A DNA stretch of 64,000 bases from Morinoia aosen. Its lineage: Eukaryota > Arthropoda > Malacostraca > Amphipoda > Talitridae. Below are positions 20,236 through 32,728 of this stretch, piece after piece. Where the stretch lies: NCBI GenBank assembly GCA_030386875.1, contig CM059569.1:38479842-38543841 (forward strand), in the 5' to 3' direction. Within the stretch, counting starts at the first letter, position 1; every line of letters starts with the position of its first letter. The position numbers were made by a program, and so were the translations under genes. The notes beneath the pieces are model-generated. The model was not told the DNA's origin and did not search any database. It saw only the letters and a list, made by a program, of their open reading frames with translations.

Positions 20236-22810
20236 GTGAGTACGGCTATGATGTATATAGTAGTACTATTTCAGTAAATTTCCATTCGTTTTGACGTAGG
20301 TATAGGCACACGTTGCCGTTTGATTGGTTATCTCTGAAGTGTCAGCAACGTTTCTCTGCAGTGCATTGTCGTTTCGTAGCTTACAACGGAAACTGCTGTT
20401 GAGCCTTGAACTTTTTATCGTACTCCGATCCTTCAGTGACTAATTTTAGAGAAAGTTTGTAAGGGGGCTTTGATTCCCAATCATGACATTTTGCATAGTA
20501 CTTTATCCTAATTTTAATCAATTTTATGTGTATAATTACGAATTGTAATTGAACCATACGGAAGGTTGAAGGTATGTAATTGAACCATACGATTACATAA
20601 TCGAGTTGTATTAACTGCATGAAGTTTAGGTTTATAGATTCCTATGTTTGCATTCCATTTTTCACTTCCTCTGCAGTTGTATGAAATGTTATCTTTCGTA
20701 CGTATACAAATTAGATTTAACCTTGTTGGCTCTTTCTAAGTCCAGATTTGACTTGAACTTGCTGAATATGAAATTTTGATTCGTTTGAAAACAAGCGTCT
20801 ATGTCTTAAACTAAAGTTCTATTCCATTAGCTGGCCACCGACTGAAAAATTGAACTTAATGTTGCTAAGTATTTCATTATATGTTAAATGTATATAAAAT
20901 TTAAATAGTTTGCTGACTTTCACCTGAAAGTTTCAGAAGTTTATCATTACCATATATTTATTTGGTAGAAAATTAATAACATGAGCGAAGCATTTTAAAC
21001 AGCACTATGGCTGGTCTTTCTTGGTAACGAGCTTTCTTTTGGTCAATGTAGCCGCTCTTGATTTTGTCTTGTTGTGGCTCCAGTTCCTAGACAAAAAAAA
21101 ATCATTGACTGGTCAAGAAAATTTGGCCGTGAAGGTCATATGTAAAAGCAAATGATGCAACTTTTAAATAATTTGACCATAGTCATTGATGGGCAATCCT
21201 CATGTAAATTAATTACGTACTTGAGTCATGATTACGTAATTGCTTTGTTTCATAACAGTCGTTGTTCTCAATAAGGAAGATGTCTAATGATGAGAAACAC
21301 TGATATGCGTCTCCCTGACAAACGTATTTGTTCAATGTGTTGCACGTGTAATTTTTTATGATGATAAATACTGATAGGTGCGTCCCTGGCAAACATGTTT
21401 CTTAAAATTTGTTGCATGTGTAATATCTAATGATTATAAATATTGATATGCGTGTCGCTGACTAACATGTTACTTTGATTTGTTGCACGTATAATCAAGC
21501 CGAACAGGATAGTCGCTAAGCTCTTTCGCTGAGGTGACGCACGTGGAAAGTAGCAGACGACGATTGCGCAATGTGGTTCTGAGAAGGTGGCGTCATAGCG
21601 GTGACGTCATCGCTCAGTTGCGCTCATGACAAGTGAAGCCCCGCCCCACTGTCCTAATTCTGCCAGGATGTAGCCACAAGAACCATTTATCTACCCCCAA
21701 GTCCTCAAATTTAGTTTATTCGTTAATCATATGTGATGAATGCCAAGTTTTTTATTTACGTCTGGGAAAGTGTGTTGAATGCGGAGTTATTTTTTATTAC
21801 GTCTGGAAGAAAGCTATATGGTAAGCTTATTTTAAAGCCTACATTATATTTCAGATTATCTAAGCTCTATACGTTTATAATACGAATACGTTTTACTGTA
21901 TTCCTTAGCCACCGACGATGATGTTGCGATAATATTATTGCTGTTTAACCTATTAATACAAATCGGCAGCGTTCATTAAAATATTTGGTAATTGCTACGT
22001 ACAAATAGTTTGCTTGCATTCATAATAGTAATGTTCCGACTTGCATTTGCCTTTTTTTTACTGCTTCACATGGGATGTCCTATATATTTTTTCTCAACGT
22101 CCCGATAAATAAGGCATGACTGCTATATATAACACTCTGTTGAGTGGTGAAATGAGCCCATGTAAGGAAATGGATGATGGACGCAGATATAAGTAAATAC
22201 TAACCTCCCTCGGGCACGCTCTCCTCGCTCCGAGCATGGCACTTCGCTGCGCGCACACGTGCGTCCAGCGGTCCCATGTTAGAGTTACGTTCTAAAGCAG
22301 AGGACACTTTTAGAACACCCCACGACCCCGAAATATTGAGGTGGGGGGCAGTTTCAGTCGTCGTTTTAACTAAAAGAATGAAAAGATTGCTGATAATTAA
22401 TTTGCTCGAAATTTTCGGCTGGCTGCGCGACTCATTTTACCGTGGCAGTGCGATTGGAATCCAACTTCGGGAATTTTTGCAGGCTAAAGTATGATGTTCG
22501 AACTGTTCACTTGTTCAATCAAGCTGAATTGGATAAGTTTTTGAAGAAAGAAAGTAAAAACGTTTAGTTCCAATAAAAAGTTATGAGATGCATACCACTT
22601 TGAATTTTAAAAATTCCTAGAAAACCGTTCATAACACCTGTGCGTGCCATTAGACATGGTAATATATTGAAAGAAAGTTGAAACGCACGTGCGGTTCTGC
22701 GCAGCACCTTCTTGTATCTGTGCCACGGCCTTCATGACATGCGAGTGTCGTTTGCTGGGCAGGAAACACCTGCCAGGCTCTCATTATGTCCAAGGTCCGT
22801 CTTGCTAGAT
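20236..22810. other. probable intron or spacer
   Basis: Nothing coding is supported. A palindromic CRE (tgacgtca) near 21604 and a cccgcccc box near 21645 are close together and could be an alternative promoter. The patch 22220-22270 is GC-rich with several gcgc and cacgtg-like motifs. Confidence 0.35.
22540..22640 (-). repeat. SINE 3'-end copy
   Basis: On the minus strand it shares TATGCATCTCATAACTTTTT and a tail like CGTTTTTACTTTCTTTC with the SINE 3'-end copies at 5596 and 10897. Confidence 0.45.
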
Positions 22811-23022
22811 TAGTGCTTCTATATCATGGGGGGCCCGAGTCTCCGCAGTAAACCCTGATTTTTCCCTGCAATGTTTTCGACCAAAGAGTGAACTTTCACA
22901 GCTGAATATGTTTGAGGACCCAATATTTTGTTGCGAACTCTTATTTACCAGTCCATCTGCACACAATTTCCCCTGGCAATTCTCAAGGGGGCGTGGGAGC
23001 AAAAAGATTAAGAACCACTGGG
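22811..23022. mobile_element. hAT-like MITE remnant
   Basis: The right end, read inverted, is CAGTGGTTCTTAATCTTTTT, the typical Charlie/Tip100-like hAT terminus. The left end tagtgcttctatatc is a diverged match. A near-perfect 8-bp repeat (tgctagat at 22803-22810, ggctagat at 23023-23030) flanks it. No coding capacity. Confidence 0.5.
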
Positions 23023-23030
23023 GGCTAGAT

Positions 23031-24290
23031 AGTGATATAATGCCTTGTGTACTTTGTCTCTCCATGGGAACTTTCGCAGTCCTCAAGCCTCGATCTTGAG
23101 TTCGAGTTCAAATTGTACTGCGTATCTAGATTTCTTCATACATTAGAACTCCTGTCTTATGAATTTGACCTTGTTCACAATTCAGAAATGTCTTTCTCTG
23201 TAAATTTTTTAAAATAGTTTTCATTCAAATATGAAATCGTTGAACATATCCTCTGACAACAAATGGATGTATACTTCAAGTTTTGCTTCTTTATTAGTTT
23301 GATCCTAATACTATACTGGGATCGCTTTGATTCCAATGCAAAGTTTTCCCAGGATTTGCTTTGGTTCCAGCTTCTGTTCTGCCGCCTGACAATCTCACGT
23401 TCTCCATTCCCCACGAGAGACGTACTTTTCTTTCTTTCACGTTCGAGTGTAACATAGAGGCATTTATAAACTAAAATATCTATTAGCTGACCTAATTAAC
23501 TTACGTAGTAAAGTCAGGTTTCTTTGTCAGGATTCACATAGGTTGTTATTTGAGGAAGTTTGAAACTCCGCACTCGGGATGCTTTAACATACGCGGTTTA
23601 CAATGCTGGGTCTCGCACCGAACTCAGACGAGCCTACCAACCTTGAATCACGACAATAGGAGCTGAAGCTGGAAACAAAAGGGGTCGGACACTAAAATAT
23701 CACGTGTTGAGGAGCCTCGGCTTCCGAATACGTTACGAAGCAGGAAGATCACGTGTGCTGCGTACGATTGTTACGACTAAGAAGCTTTTTTTTGTGATAA
23801 TCGTAGGAACCTGGTCCGTGTTGCCTTGGTGGACGTCTTCTTTGGTCCGCTGCTGCTGCTCAATTTCCAAATGATCGAATTATATTTTTGCGGAACTGGG
23901 ATCTAGGACCTTGAAGACTCGCTCGCTGTAACTATTTATTCCCGGATTATTTTTCCCGTTTTTTACACGTTCTTCTGGGGTTCCTCCAAATACAGCCGCG
24001 CCAAGTACGACCGGATGTGGTGCGCGTGCATCATGATAGCTTCAGTAGCACTCATTATGTTGCTGAGATTTTAGTATCACAGAATAATTTTCTCGTCAAT
24101 GTCAAACCAATTATTTGAACGAGCCGTGAACGTTTTTGTTTGGATTTAGTTCCTTCTTATATTACGTCGACCTTGTACGGCGAATGTTTACAGCTAATTT
24201 CACTTACTGTATTTTGCGAAGCTTTTAGAATGGATTTTTTCGTCTTTGTACATTTACGTTTTAAACTCGGTATTATGTTCAAATCGTATT
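23031..24290. other. spacer, nothing recognised
   Basis: Two cacgtg E-boxes (near 23703 and 23752) are the only motifs noticed. No exon is supported. Confidence 0.4.
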
Positions 24291-24560
24291 CCCCCAGGGG
24301 GAGACAACTATTGTGTGTATGTAGGTATGGGAATTAGTACTCTCGGGGGGAAATGTGAGGTCCCGAGCTGAGAGTTAGGTAAGCCTTTTTTACAAGATAT
24401 AATTATTTTTGCTTCTTTAAAGACCACCTTTCTTTGGTTTATTGGTGTTCTGTTTTTCAACACCTCCTTCTTTCTTCCTCAAATTGTAATTTTTGCATGA
24501 ACTTCTTTCTCAACTTCTAGTATGGACGTCGTGAATAGATTCTGCGTTCCCTTATCTCCT
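24291..24560 (+). repeat. dispersed retroposon-like repeat X, copy a
   Basis: Begins ccccagggggagacaacta, then gggaattag, ggtcccgagctgagagttagg and a long T/C-rich body with ctgtttttcaacacct. This family recurs at about 25738, 27318, 30625, 41400, 43895, 58203, 62385 (inverted) and 63180 (inverted). No protein is encoded. Confidence 0.7.
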
Positions 24561-25030
24561 GTATGTTATGTGTACTCTACGTTAACGCAAATTTATGAAT
24601 TTAAATCAATTAGAAAGGGTCGCTGCTACCAGAGATTTTCGTTTCTAATTTTATATTATGATTTTAAGAGATATTAACAGCAGGGTAACGTTAGCCTCTA
24701 CAACAGCCTACATCCGCCTTCTGCTTCGTTTTAGTAAACAACGATTTGGTAGCGCTGACCGAATGCGTTTTGCAGGCACGTGTTTCTGTGCGGTTCGTGC
24801 GAGTTGTGAGGATGATGACACACAATTAATCGTTATAGTCTACTGATGTGAGAGGCAAGTACGGAAAAGGGGAGAGAGCACACGCGGAGGACCGGACACA
24901 CATCCAGGAACAATCTCAACAAAAGATAGCGACTTCAGCAACGCGTTACGGTATTCACAATCCGCTATCTGACTCGCGCTTGACAACTACGATCTTGAAA
25001 CCCGTCCCCTGGAGACTTAGCCTTCGATAA

Positions 25031-25140
25031 CAGAAGTGAAATCAAACGCCCTCAACATCAGAACTGAAATCAAACACCCTCAACATCAGAACTGAAATCA
25101 AACTCCCTCAACATCAGAACTGGAACCCAAAGCCTTCAAA
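25031..25140. repeat. 28-bp tandem repeat, about 4 copies
   Basis: The unit is cagaactgaaatcaaac followed by nccctcaacat, with the last copy degenerate. Confidence 0.75.
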
Positions 25141-25737
25141 TACAGAACATCGAAACCGAAGCCCTCGATACCGTGACCTTGAAACAGGGTCTCGCTCTAA
25201 AAGCGTGAAGTGACACTAATCTGTCTTCGACAAGACCTCGCTGATTGCGACCAGAACCTAAGCGACTTCCTGCTTTCTCGCTCCGTCCGCTTCCTATCGC
25301 CTCTCCGTCCTAAGTGGCTCCGTAATGTTCTAACAGACTCAGAGCTTGAGCGAGGTCACGACCAAGAAGGGAAAGGGTATGGGGTGGGCATCTTTGAGCT
25401 GTCGCTCCTGCCTTATCCGGTGTGCCATGGTTAATACAAGAAGGTCGAAGTGGAACCAAGGGTGGTTTCTTCTCCTATAAATTTATGATCGACGATCATT
25501 TAGCCATAGTTTTAGGCGGCCTATCCGAAGCGAATGAGGCCATTCTGTGGTTGGCCCTCTAATAATTATAACATCCTTATAAGATTCAATCAATCTTCTG
25601 GCTCCTGCTCATAAACGTACACCCTGCAACGACCTAAATGTTTCCACAGCCATTAGACACACGTAATTCCTATTAAATACACCCAATATAGGCCTCCTGC
25701 CAGTGCGAGACAGACACAGAATAAATTCGTTTTATTC
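25141..25737. other. spacer, nothing recognised
   Basis: A short open frame at 25210-25434 has no family resemblance and no convincing splice sites. Confidence 0.4.
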
Positions 25738-25900
25738 ACTCCATACTTAATGGGGCTTTCCTCTTTCCTCTTTTTGGTGAGCCTTCATTGCGGTTAGGGA
25801 GGCTTAAACTATCTAATCTACGTTCTCTTAACTTCATTCCAAATGGCATTTTCATCTTTTTTTCTTTTGAACACCTTTTTGCAATTAAGGAGACTTTAAA
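25738..25900 (+). repeat. repeat X, copy b (two 3'-end halves)
   Basis: Two consecutive versions of the 3' part: ccatacttaatgggg...ggttagggaggcttaaact, then a second, shorter and more diverged one. Confidence 0.55.
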
Positions 25901-26280
25901 GTAGCGTAAAACCAAACCACTACAGCTTTAAAGGAGCAAGCTACGCCGCCAATGGAGAAACCATAACAGATCTAAAATCTCTCCCTCGCAGACAACTCAC
26001 TTGGGCACTTCACTTCCTAACAGATCTAAATCTCTCCCCGCAGATAATTCACTAGACGAAGCAGATGGTTTAGAAGTCGGTGGGTTGCAAGACCCGCCGA
26101 CGCGGACCCGAGCCTCGGGGAGGCATGGCCCTCCGACGTGTTGTGAGGAGGCGACCTCAGAAGACCAGCCAGCCCTCGCCTTCAGCGGCGCCCCGCACCC
26201 CTGTTGGCCGAGCTGACTCGAGACGGGCCCGAGCTGTCCAGGCTCGCGATGTTCTCGTCTTGCGTCTCAGTGCGGTGTAG

Positions 26281-29200
26281 GGGAGCTGTCTCAACCTGGG
26301 GTGCTGTCTCAGCCAGGGACGTTGTCTCAGCCAGGGACGTTGTCTCAGCCAGGGACGCTGTCTCAGCCTGGGACGCTGTCTCAGCCTGGGACGCTGTCTC
26401 AGCCTGGGACGCTGTCTCAGCCTGGGACGCTGTCTCAGCCTGGGATTCAATCTCGGCCTGGGTCTGAGTCTCAGTCCGGGCCCCAATACGATCAGGGGCC
26501 TTTCTCACAGCAAGAAAGTCACCGCCGAAGCAGTATCAGCAGGTACGTCATGTAATACAGACTTGTATGGTAGAGCCTCCGAACTCCGGAGGCGCTTGTG
26601 ATCTAATACCATCGCTGTTGTAGTCCGAGCAACTCGGTTGTGATGAAACACGACATTATTTCTAATTATTTTTTTAGCCATTGAATGTGGACGGATAGAA
26701 CCTGCGAATATAAATCATCTGGTTCGTAACGCATACTTGATTCGACGGTAATTAAGCAACGTAGTATTTTTATTTGTATTTTTACATTTGTATTTCATGG
26801 GATTTTATATCTGTTTTACGTCTCTGGTGCAGTGTGGACAGCGTTTACAGCAGCAATGTGGGGGCCTCTCCAACCCACTCCTCGACACAGCTCAGCATCC
26901 CTCCTGCATGCCACAAGACACCTGCTTCAGGACACAGCTCCCCCTCCCGCCACCGCTCCCCCGCCAGTGAGCGCAGCAGGAACAGCTCGCTCGTATTCCC
27001 ATCGGACCTGCATTTGCTGGCGTCAGGCAGCTCGGAGGCGCAATCCTCAGGCTACCAGTCGCAGCGGTATGACGGCTGTAGCGAAGCCGACTCTCGCGAC
27101 GACTCGTCCAGCTCGAGTGATGGAGAGAGTGACTGGGACGAGGATGAGTGGCCGTCCGATCGTCCTCTGGGCCTGCCCCTGTACGGCTGCGGCCGTCCTG
27201 AGCTTGTGTTCTCCTCGGAGCAGAGTTTTCAAGTCTTCCTAGAGCCCGTCACGCGCGTGCTGCAAGACGCGCTCCTGGCGTTACCGTACGACAACATCTC
27301 CACCTTCATGCAGTGAGTTTAACGCTCCTACGGGAATTATGCGAGGTCCTGAGCTAAAGGTTAGGTAGGCCTTCCTTTTGTTATGGACCATCGTTTTTCG
27401 GTTCACTACTGTTCTGTTGTTAAGCACCTACTACTTTCTTCTTCAACTTTTTCTTGTTTAATCAACTTCTTTCTTAGCTTACTGTTTTAATGCACCTTAT
27501 GCATAGATTCCGCGTTACCTTAACTCCATACTAAATGGTGCCTTCATCCTTCCTCTCTTGAATATCATTATAGTGCCAAGGAAAGCCAAAACTAACAATC
27601 AATCCTTTGCCAACCAAAATTTTTATAGTGCTAAAAAAGGCCAAAACTCATTTATAATTAATCCCAGGTTCTGCCAAACATACTACAAGAACCGGTCGGA
27701 GTACACGAGTGTGGCGGAGTTCTTCAGGGACTACGACGTGCCGCTGTTGCCGGGCCGCTACACCTGCGTGGGGCTGAGCTCCGACCTGCTCTCCAGGCTG
27801 TCCTGCCTCGAGCCCTACCACCCTGGTCTCAAGGATTCCATGTACCTGGTACGCGCCTCACGATTTTATAGTTTGAGTAACTCTAGCGCTGCTGACCCGT
27901 CTAACCAGTACTTGTGATGTCTGTCGAGGCCCTACATCCTGGCCTCAACCCAGTCTAACTTTTTCGCCAGATTAAATCGCTTAGGCGGCAAAAAACATGC
28001 GTGCAGGCGGCGAAAAAGTTAAACTGGGAAGGATTCCATGTACCTGATATTCGCCTTGTGATATCCGTCTCTGTGGCTTGTCCAGTTTTGTATCCCATTG
28101 CCTATTCTTTTTTACTTGTTATTTATGTCATGTGTAGTCAATATCACCTTTTGTAATTGGCGTGTTTGTCATGTGTAGTTAATATCTCCTTATTTTGTAA
28201 TTAATTTCTTCTTTTACGCTTGAAATCTTCTTTTCGTTAACTTTGTATTATCTCCGCTTATTCTTGGCACCCCATTTTTTTGCCTATTTGCTCGCTCCGG
28301 AACCAGATATCAGCCCACTTTTGAAAGTCGATCCGATAATGCGTTAAACAAGAGCTCATTTCATATTATTAATCATTTTATTTTAGTGCCTAGCACCTAT
28401 CCGTGTACGTTTGTGTCACTTATTTTATTAGAACAAAAACTTATATTTCATTTGAGATGTGATTTTCTACTGTTATGCATTCAAGCATGTGTATTTTGAA
28501 CGTTCGTGCTATCATAGCATAGCCCCGACACTGTTGGCACTCACTTGCAAGTTAAAATTCAAGCAAAAGGTATTTGTTAACATTTTTTACTGGACTGAAG
28601 GAAGCATTATTATTGAATGGATTCCTATCTGTGCAGGTATCGTGTGAAGAAGACGTGGAGCGCGTCGACTGGTATTGCTCAGGGCAAACTCCACCTCCTC
28701 ACACCTCCGTAGCCGAGCACGTGATGCTGTGTGTGCGCGTGCGCGTTGCAGGACGCGCAGGTGTTGTACTCATGGACCCCGGTTACCACGTCGGGCTACC
28801 CATGGTCATCATGGAAGACGGCTTGTTTCCGCACGCCGCATCCTTCGTGTCAAAGTCAGGCGCAACGACAAAGGTGCACACGTACGAGTCCTACGGTCCC
28901 AACCCCGCGCACGTGCTGTGGCGCTGCGTGAAGCAAACTCCCCTCGTGACTTCGGAGAGTGTTAATGTGGTCCACGTAGCGCATCCCTTCTTGTCTGGGT
29001 TTGACATGGCCGAGCGCCGGGATCTCGTGTATGGAATGAAAACTCTCGTGAATCGCTACAGCAATGGCGACATCAAGTCAGGGTTGTATTTCTCCCTGCA
29101 GCCTTTGGAGACCGCAAAAGTGACCTTATTTTACACGAATACTGAGGATGGGAGTCTCGAGCGCTTCAAGATTCCGCTTTCCCGCTTCCTGCCCAGCGAG

Positions 29201-29443
29201 AACGCGTTGGTTATTCTGAGCGACCTGCTGGAGAGTCTTGCTATCCGGACGTCGTCGTGTTCTTCATCGTCAGAAGAAGACTCGTGGCGAGACGTTCTTG
29301 TTCGTGTCGCTGCGGACTCGGGCCGAGGTGTTGAGCTGTTCGAAATGCTGCAGCGCGTCGCCTGTCTGCTCACGGATCAGGACCTGCTGGAACAGCTCTC
29401 AGGCATCAACTGCGCCATCGTCCAACTCGCCAAAGACAACTAA
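26281..29443 (+). CDS. Cys-His-Asp domain protein with NAT/papain-like arrangement, 5' end unresolved
   Basis: Exons 26281-26542, 26833-27312, 27668-27848 and 28637-29443. Phases agree at each junction (AG|T Ser; CA|G Gln; then phase 0), with GT-AG sites throughout and stop TAA at 29441-29443. Numbered from a Met-Gly leader, the protein is 577 residues. About 1-70 is the hexapeptide repeat LSQPGT. About 90-190 is Ser-rich and acidic (DDSSSSSDGESDWDEDEW), probably disordered. From about 220 it is folded: LPYDNIST (240-246), GRYTCVGLS (Cys282), EHVMLCV (His337) and VVLMDPGYHVGLP (Asp356). The order PxxNI - Cys - His - DxGx resembles arylamine N-acetyltransferases (PFEN, RGGFC, H, DVGFG) and other papain-fold thiol enzymes. 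This is an inference from motif order; catalytic activity is not shown. No signal peptide or membrane segment is seen in the visible part. The 5' start is uncertain: an in-frame stop lies at 26214-26216, so the exon must begin after it. Confidence 0.75.
26286..26483 (+). repeat. 18-bp coding minisatellite (LSQPGT)
   Basis: About eleven units, ctgtctcagcctgggacg and variants, give Leu-Ser-Gln-Pro-Gly-Thr in the exon frame. The 18-bp period keeps every frame open, so other frames here should be ignored. Length polymorphism between individuals is likely. Confidence 0.85.
27318..27570 (+). repeat. repeat X, copy c (intronic)
   Basis: cgggaattatgcgaggtcctgagctaaaggttaggtagg through the T/C-rich body to tactaaatggtgccttc. 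It lies in the intron between the second and third modelled exons. Confidence 0.7.
27849..28636. other. intron with a partial duplication of the preceding exon end
   Basis: At about 27920-28065 the exon-end text recurs in altered form: gaggccctacatcctggc, then aaggattccatgtacctg followed by a donor-like sequence. It looks like a decayed duplicate of the exon end. The rest is AT-rich intron. Confidence 0.5.
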
Positions 29444-30624
29444 AACAGAAAGAAAGAAACCAACCGTTTATTTCTAAAATTTTCATTAGACGTTTTCATT
29501 CAACTTGCTAAGGGCATTGTATGACGTTTGTTTCCAAGATTTACATTGATTAAACTTGCTCTGGCTAGTGTAAGAAGTGAACTCTAGGAAATACACTTCA
29601 CATTGGCGTTCACTGCTCTGACCACCTGCAGTATGGAGGTCAAGTTTCTTTGTTGCAGTTAACCCCTGACAAGAAGTTTTTCGGCGTTCTAGGATTGGGT
29701 GCCCCATCTTATTTATTGCCAAACGACTTTCACAGAAGACGTCATTGAAGGAAATTGTTAAGGCAAACTATGATACCTTGGCCCAGCGATAATTTGTTGC
29801 TATCTTCACAAAAAAAAGCGTTAAATAAGTTGAAAGTCCTGGCGAACTGGCTTTCAACTTGATTTTCAAATCCTTATACTCTTAGTAATGTTCAAATTGA
29901 TGATTCTTTTATCTACTGCAAATTTAGAACTCAGCGTTTGTTCCTTTTCCAGAAATAGGCTCTGCTGTTTAGGACGTGCCCTACCTTCAATGCATCTGTT
30001 GGCAGTCAAGTCACCTACATTTGTTGTATTTATTTCCGTAATCATGGCTTTCGTTTTTTGAAAAGGATAAAATTCAGATGTCAAACGGTGAAGACCGAAA
30101 GGAAAAGTTGAAGTGAATTTTTACGCTTCTCTGCGCCTGGACGAGCCTTAAACGGGGCTGATCCCTACTGGTGATCGTTCCTTTTTATACGTCATTTTGA
30201 TGTCGAAATAATTGTATTTGAGTCTAATGTAAGAATTATATTATGTATTCTGAATTTTAAGGCGATGAAATTTGACGGGTGATGGAATCATTCACTGATA
30301 ATTGTTTTAAATTAGTGCGTTAGAGATTTTAAAATGCAGTATATTGATGTGATTTGGAGCTTCCTTATCCCAATCTATTGTATTGTGCTGGAGTATTTGA
30401 CTTCGCATCATTACGTGTGGCTTGGTCCTATGTATTTTTTTTACTAATTTTCAAGTTATTTCAAAATCTGTAGCCAAATCAGAAGTTTATATTTTAAATA
30501 TACTTTTATAAGCCAGTAGTGCAAGCGTTTTCTCTTTCCTAACTAGGCGTGAAAATGTTTTAGGCAGCGATGGAGCATTTTCAGCGCTGGAAGTATTGTG
30601 AGGAAAGTTTTATATTTTTCTAAT
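29444..30624. other. 3' flank of the gene; SINE-end-like start
   Basis: Directly after the stop codon, agaaagaaagaaaccaaccg and tttatttctaaa resemble the tail of the SINE 3'-end copies (minus orientation). The remaining sequence has no recognised feature and no obvious AATAAA close to the stop. Confidence 0.4.
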
Positions 30625-30965
30625 TCCCTTAAAAGGGTACAACTATTATCTCTGTCAGATTAATCGCTCCCAGAGGTCAAGTGTGAGGTATCAGGCAGAA
30701 AGTTAAGTACGCTTTTCTTCTGTTAAAAGTAGAATAGATTGTTTGAGTCGTCAAGGACTATCATTATTCGGTTCATAATTGTCCTGTTTTTCATCACCAA
30801 CTCCTGCTGCAACTTTGATTTTGATTCATAAACTTGTCTCAATCCTACTGTTTCTAAGCGTAGGGCATGGGGATACGCCATGAGCATAGCATCCTCGCTC
30901 CCTAAATTTAACATTAAACGGCGCTTTCTTCTGGGGATACCTTTGTTGTGCTGGGGGAGGCCTAA
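30625..30965 (+). repeat. repeat X, copy d
   Basis: Diverged copy: aaaagggtacaactattatc, cgctcccagaggtcaagtgtg, tgtcctgtttttcatcacc. Confidence 0.55.
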
Positions 30966-31869
30966 ATTAGCTAATAATCTAATGTGACTGATGGAGTTCC
31001 GTCTGAGCTCGTTCAAATACATGCGCGCTATAAGTATTGAAAATACAATATTCCTATGCATGGAATAACCAAAACTGCGTGCTGTGTCACTATGAAGAAA
31101 AATGTGAGCAATATTAAAAATCAACATAGCCCCGTGAAAATATGCTTTGAACTAGGTAACGATATTTATACAGCAAAAACTCGAAAATCTCAATTTGAAA
31201 AGAACAGAGTCTTTCATGATGACTTGTAATCTTTTAGTTGTTTTTAAATAGTTCTTATCGAATAATTTTATGCATAATTGTTCTGTACGTGTTGAATTTT
31301 TTGAGATTGAATGGAGTACCTCATTTGCCTTGAAGTATTTACAAAGACTGAAAGCAATTCATAACACGCTGGGAGTTCGTTCTATATTAAGCCACTTGAG
31401 ACTGACGAAATTTGTTGGCCCCAAATTAGGGGACCGGTAGCTACTGTAAAATAGATTTCCGATTCTGCTCTCCAGTGAAAGAAATTTTTAGCTTCTGTAT
31501 TTATGCAATACTGTGAGGACAGTACAGATAAACCCACATAGCTAGAGTTGTCCTTCATAAATCAAGCAATACTATTGAAAGGGAATTATGTGTGTTTTTA
31601 ATTTATTTTTTCATTCGACCGAGGGAAGCTAATTCAGACATTACTGTAACTTTAATTGATAATAAAGCTATTTACCTAGACCGACCGCGGTCAACGCTAA
31701 CGGAATAGCTATCACTCGAATTTTCTCGTCAAGCCTATTTTTTAATTTTTCTTGCAAAAGCAACTCTAATGTTCACTTCATTTAGCAAAGTGTTATCCCC
31801 AAAAAGAGATGCAAACATACGTTCGAATCAAATTACATGCTTCAGTTTCTATTTTTGTGACTTGTTCTA
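30966..31869. other. spacer, nothing recognised
   Basis: AT-rich; no exon or repeat supported. Confidence 0.45.
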
Positions 31870-32687
31870 CCAGTCCTTACAAACCTCGACAAGCATCTGA
31901 GAGAAAATCGTGAGAAGGATAATAAGGCACTTTGGACTCAGCTTTTTGGGTATATATTGGAAGGAAGCCGGATAGGACCGCCGAGTCTTGAACCACCGAT
32001 GAACTTGGCTAGAAGAGGGTTTGCAGTCCGTAGGCTCCTGGAGAAGTGCTGGAGTCGACTGTGTGTGTGTGTGGGTAGCAATTGATTTTAAGAGCCCAGT
32101 ATATAGATTTTGAGGAAACCGTGACGTTGTGAGTGATCGATTGGAGTGAGTTGAGGCCAAGCAAGGCGGCTCAAGTTGAGACAATTCTTAGGTGAGTTAA
32201 GTAGCATTAAAGCCGATACAGGCGAGACAAAATGAGGCCCAAGGCCAGGTAAATTCTGGTTAAGTCACGTCCAGTTAAGGTCGGGCCAGTTCAGTTACTT
32301 GGAGGCAAAGCAAGGCGGCTCAAGTTGAGGGAAAGCAAGGCGGCTCAAGTTGAGGGAAAGCAAGACCCAAGGGAGGTTGTTGCGAGTGGTGTGTGGCGAT
32401 GACGTTGAAGTCGCGAACACGGTATGCACGAACTAGTAAGGCACGATAGAGTGTGATTCGAAAGGACGCCCCCGCACAGTGCTGCCAGATTCAGAGGCTT
32501 GAAACACGAACATGTAAATCGTGACTTTCATTTTTATGCTTTTTGCACAAAAACTTTAAGGATTACGAATTAAAAGTAGAAAATAATTAATAATAAATTA
32601 GAGTAGGATTTTTAATGCTAATAATTACTTTATTTAAGTGCGAATGGGAAAATTTCTAATTCTTACGCGTTGTAGCGATATGCTACA
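31870..32687 (-). repeat. 3' LTR of the minus-strand gypsy element
   Basis: Matches 37671-38485 nearly base for base, including a short internal tandem repeat (gcaaggcggctcaagttgag) and a run of GT. The purine-rich tract next to it on the inner side, read on the minus strand, is CCTTGGGGGG. Confidence 0.92.
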
Positions 32688-32728
32688 TTACCCCCCAAGG
32701 CGCAGACCGAAAGGTCCACCCGCTGCAA

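Noticed and set aside
26001-26280. Upstream extension of the NAT-like coding region, in two frames
   Set aside because: The frame matching the LSQPGT exon is stopped at 26214-26216, and the other frame ends at 26280; no splice arrangement with correct phase supports either.
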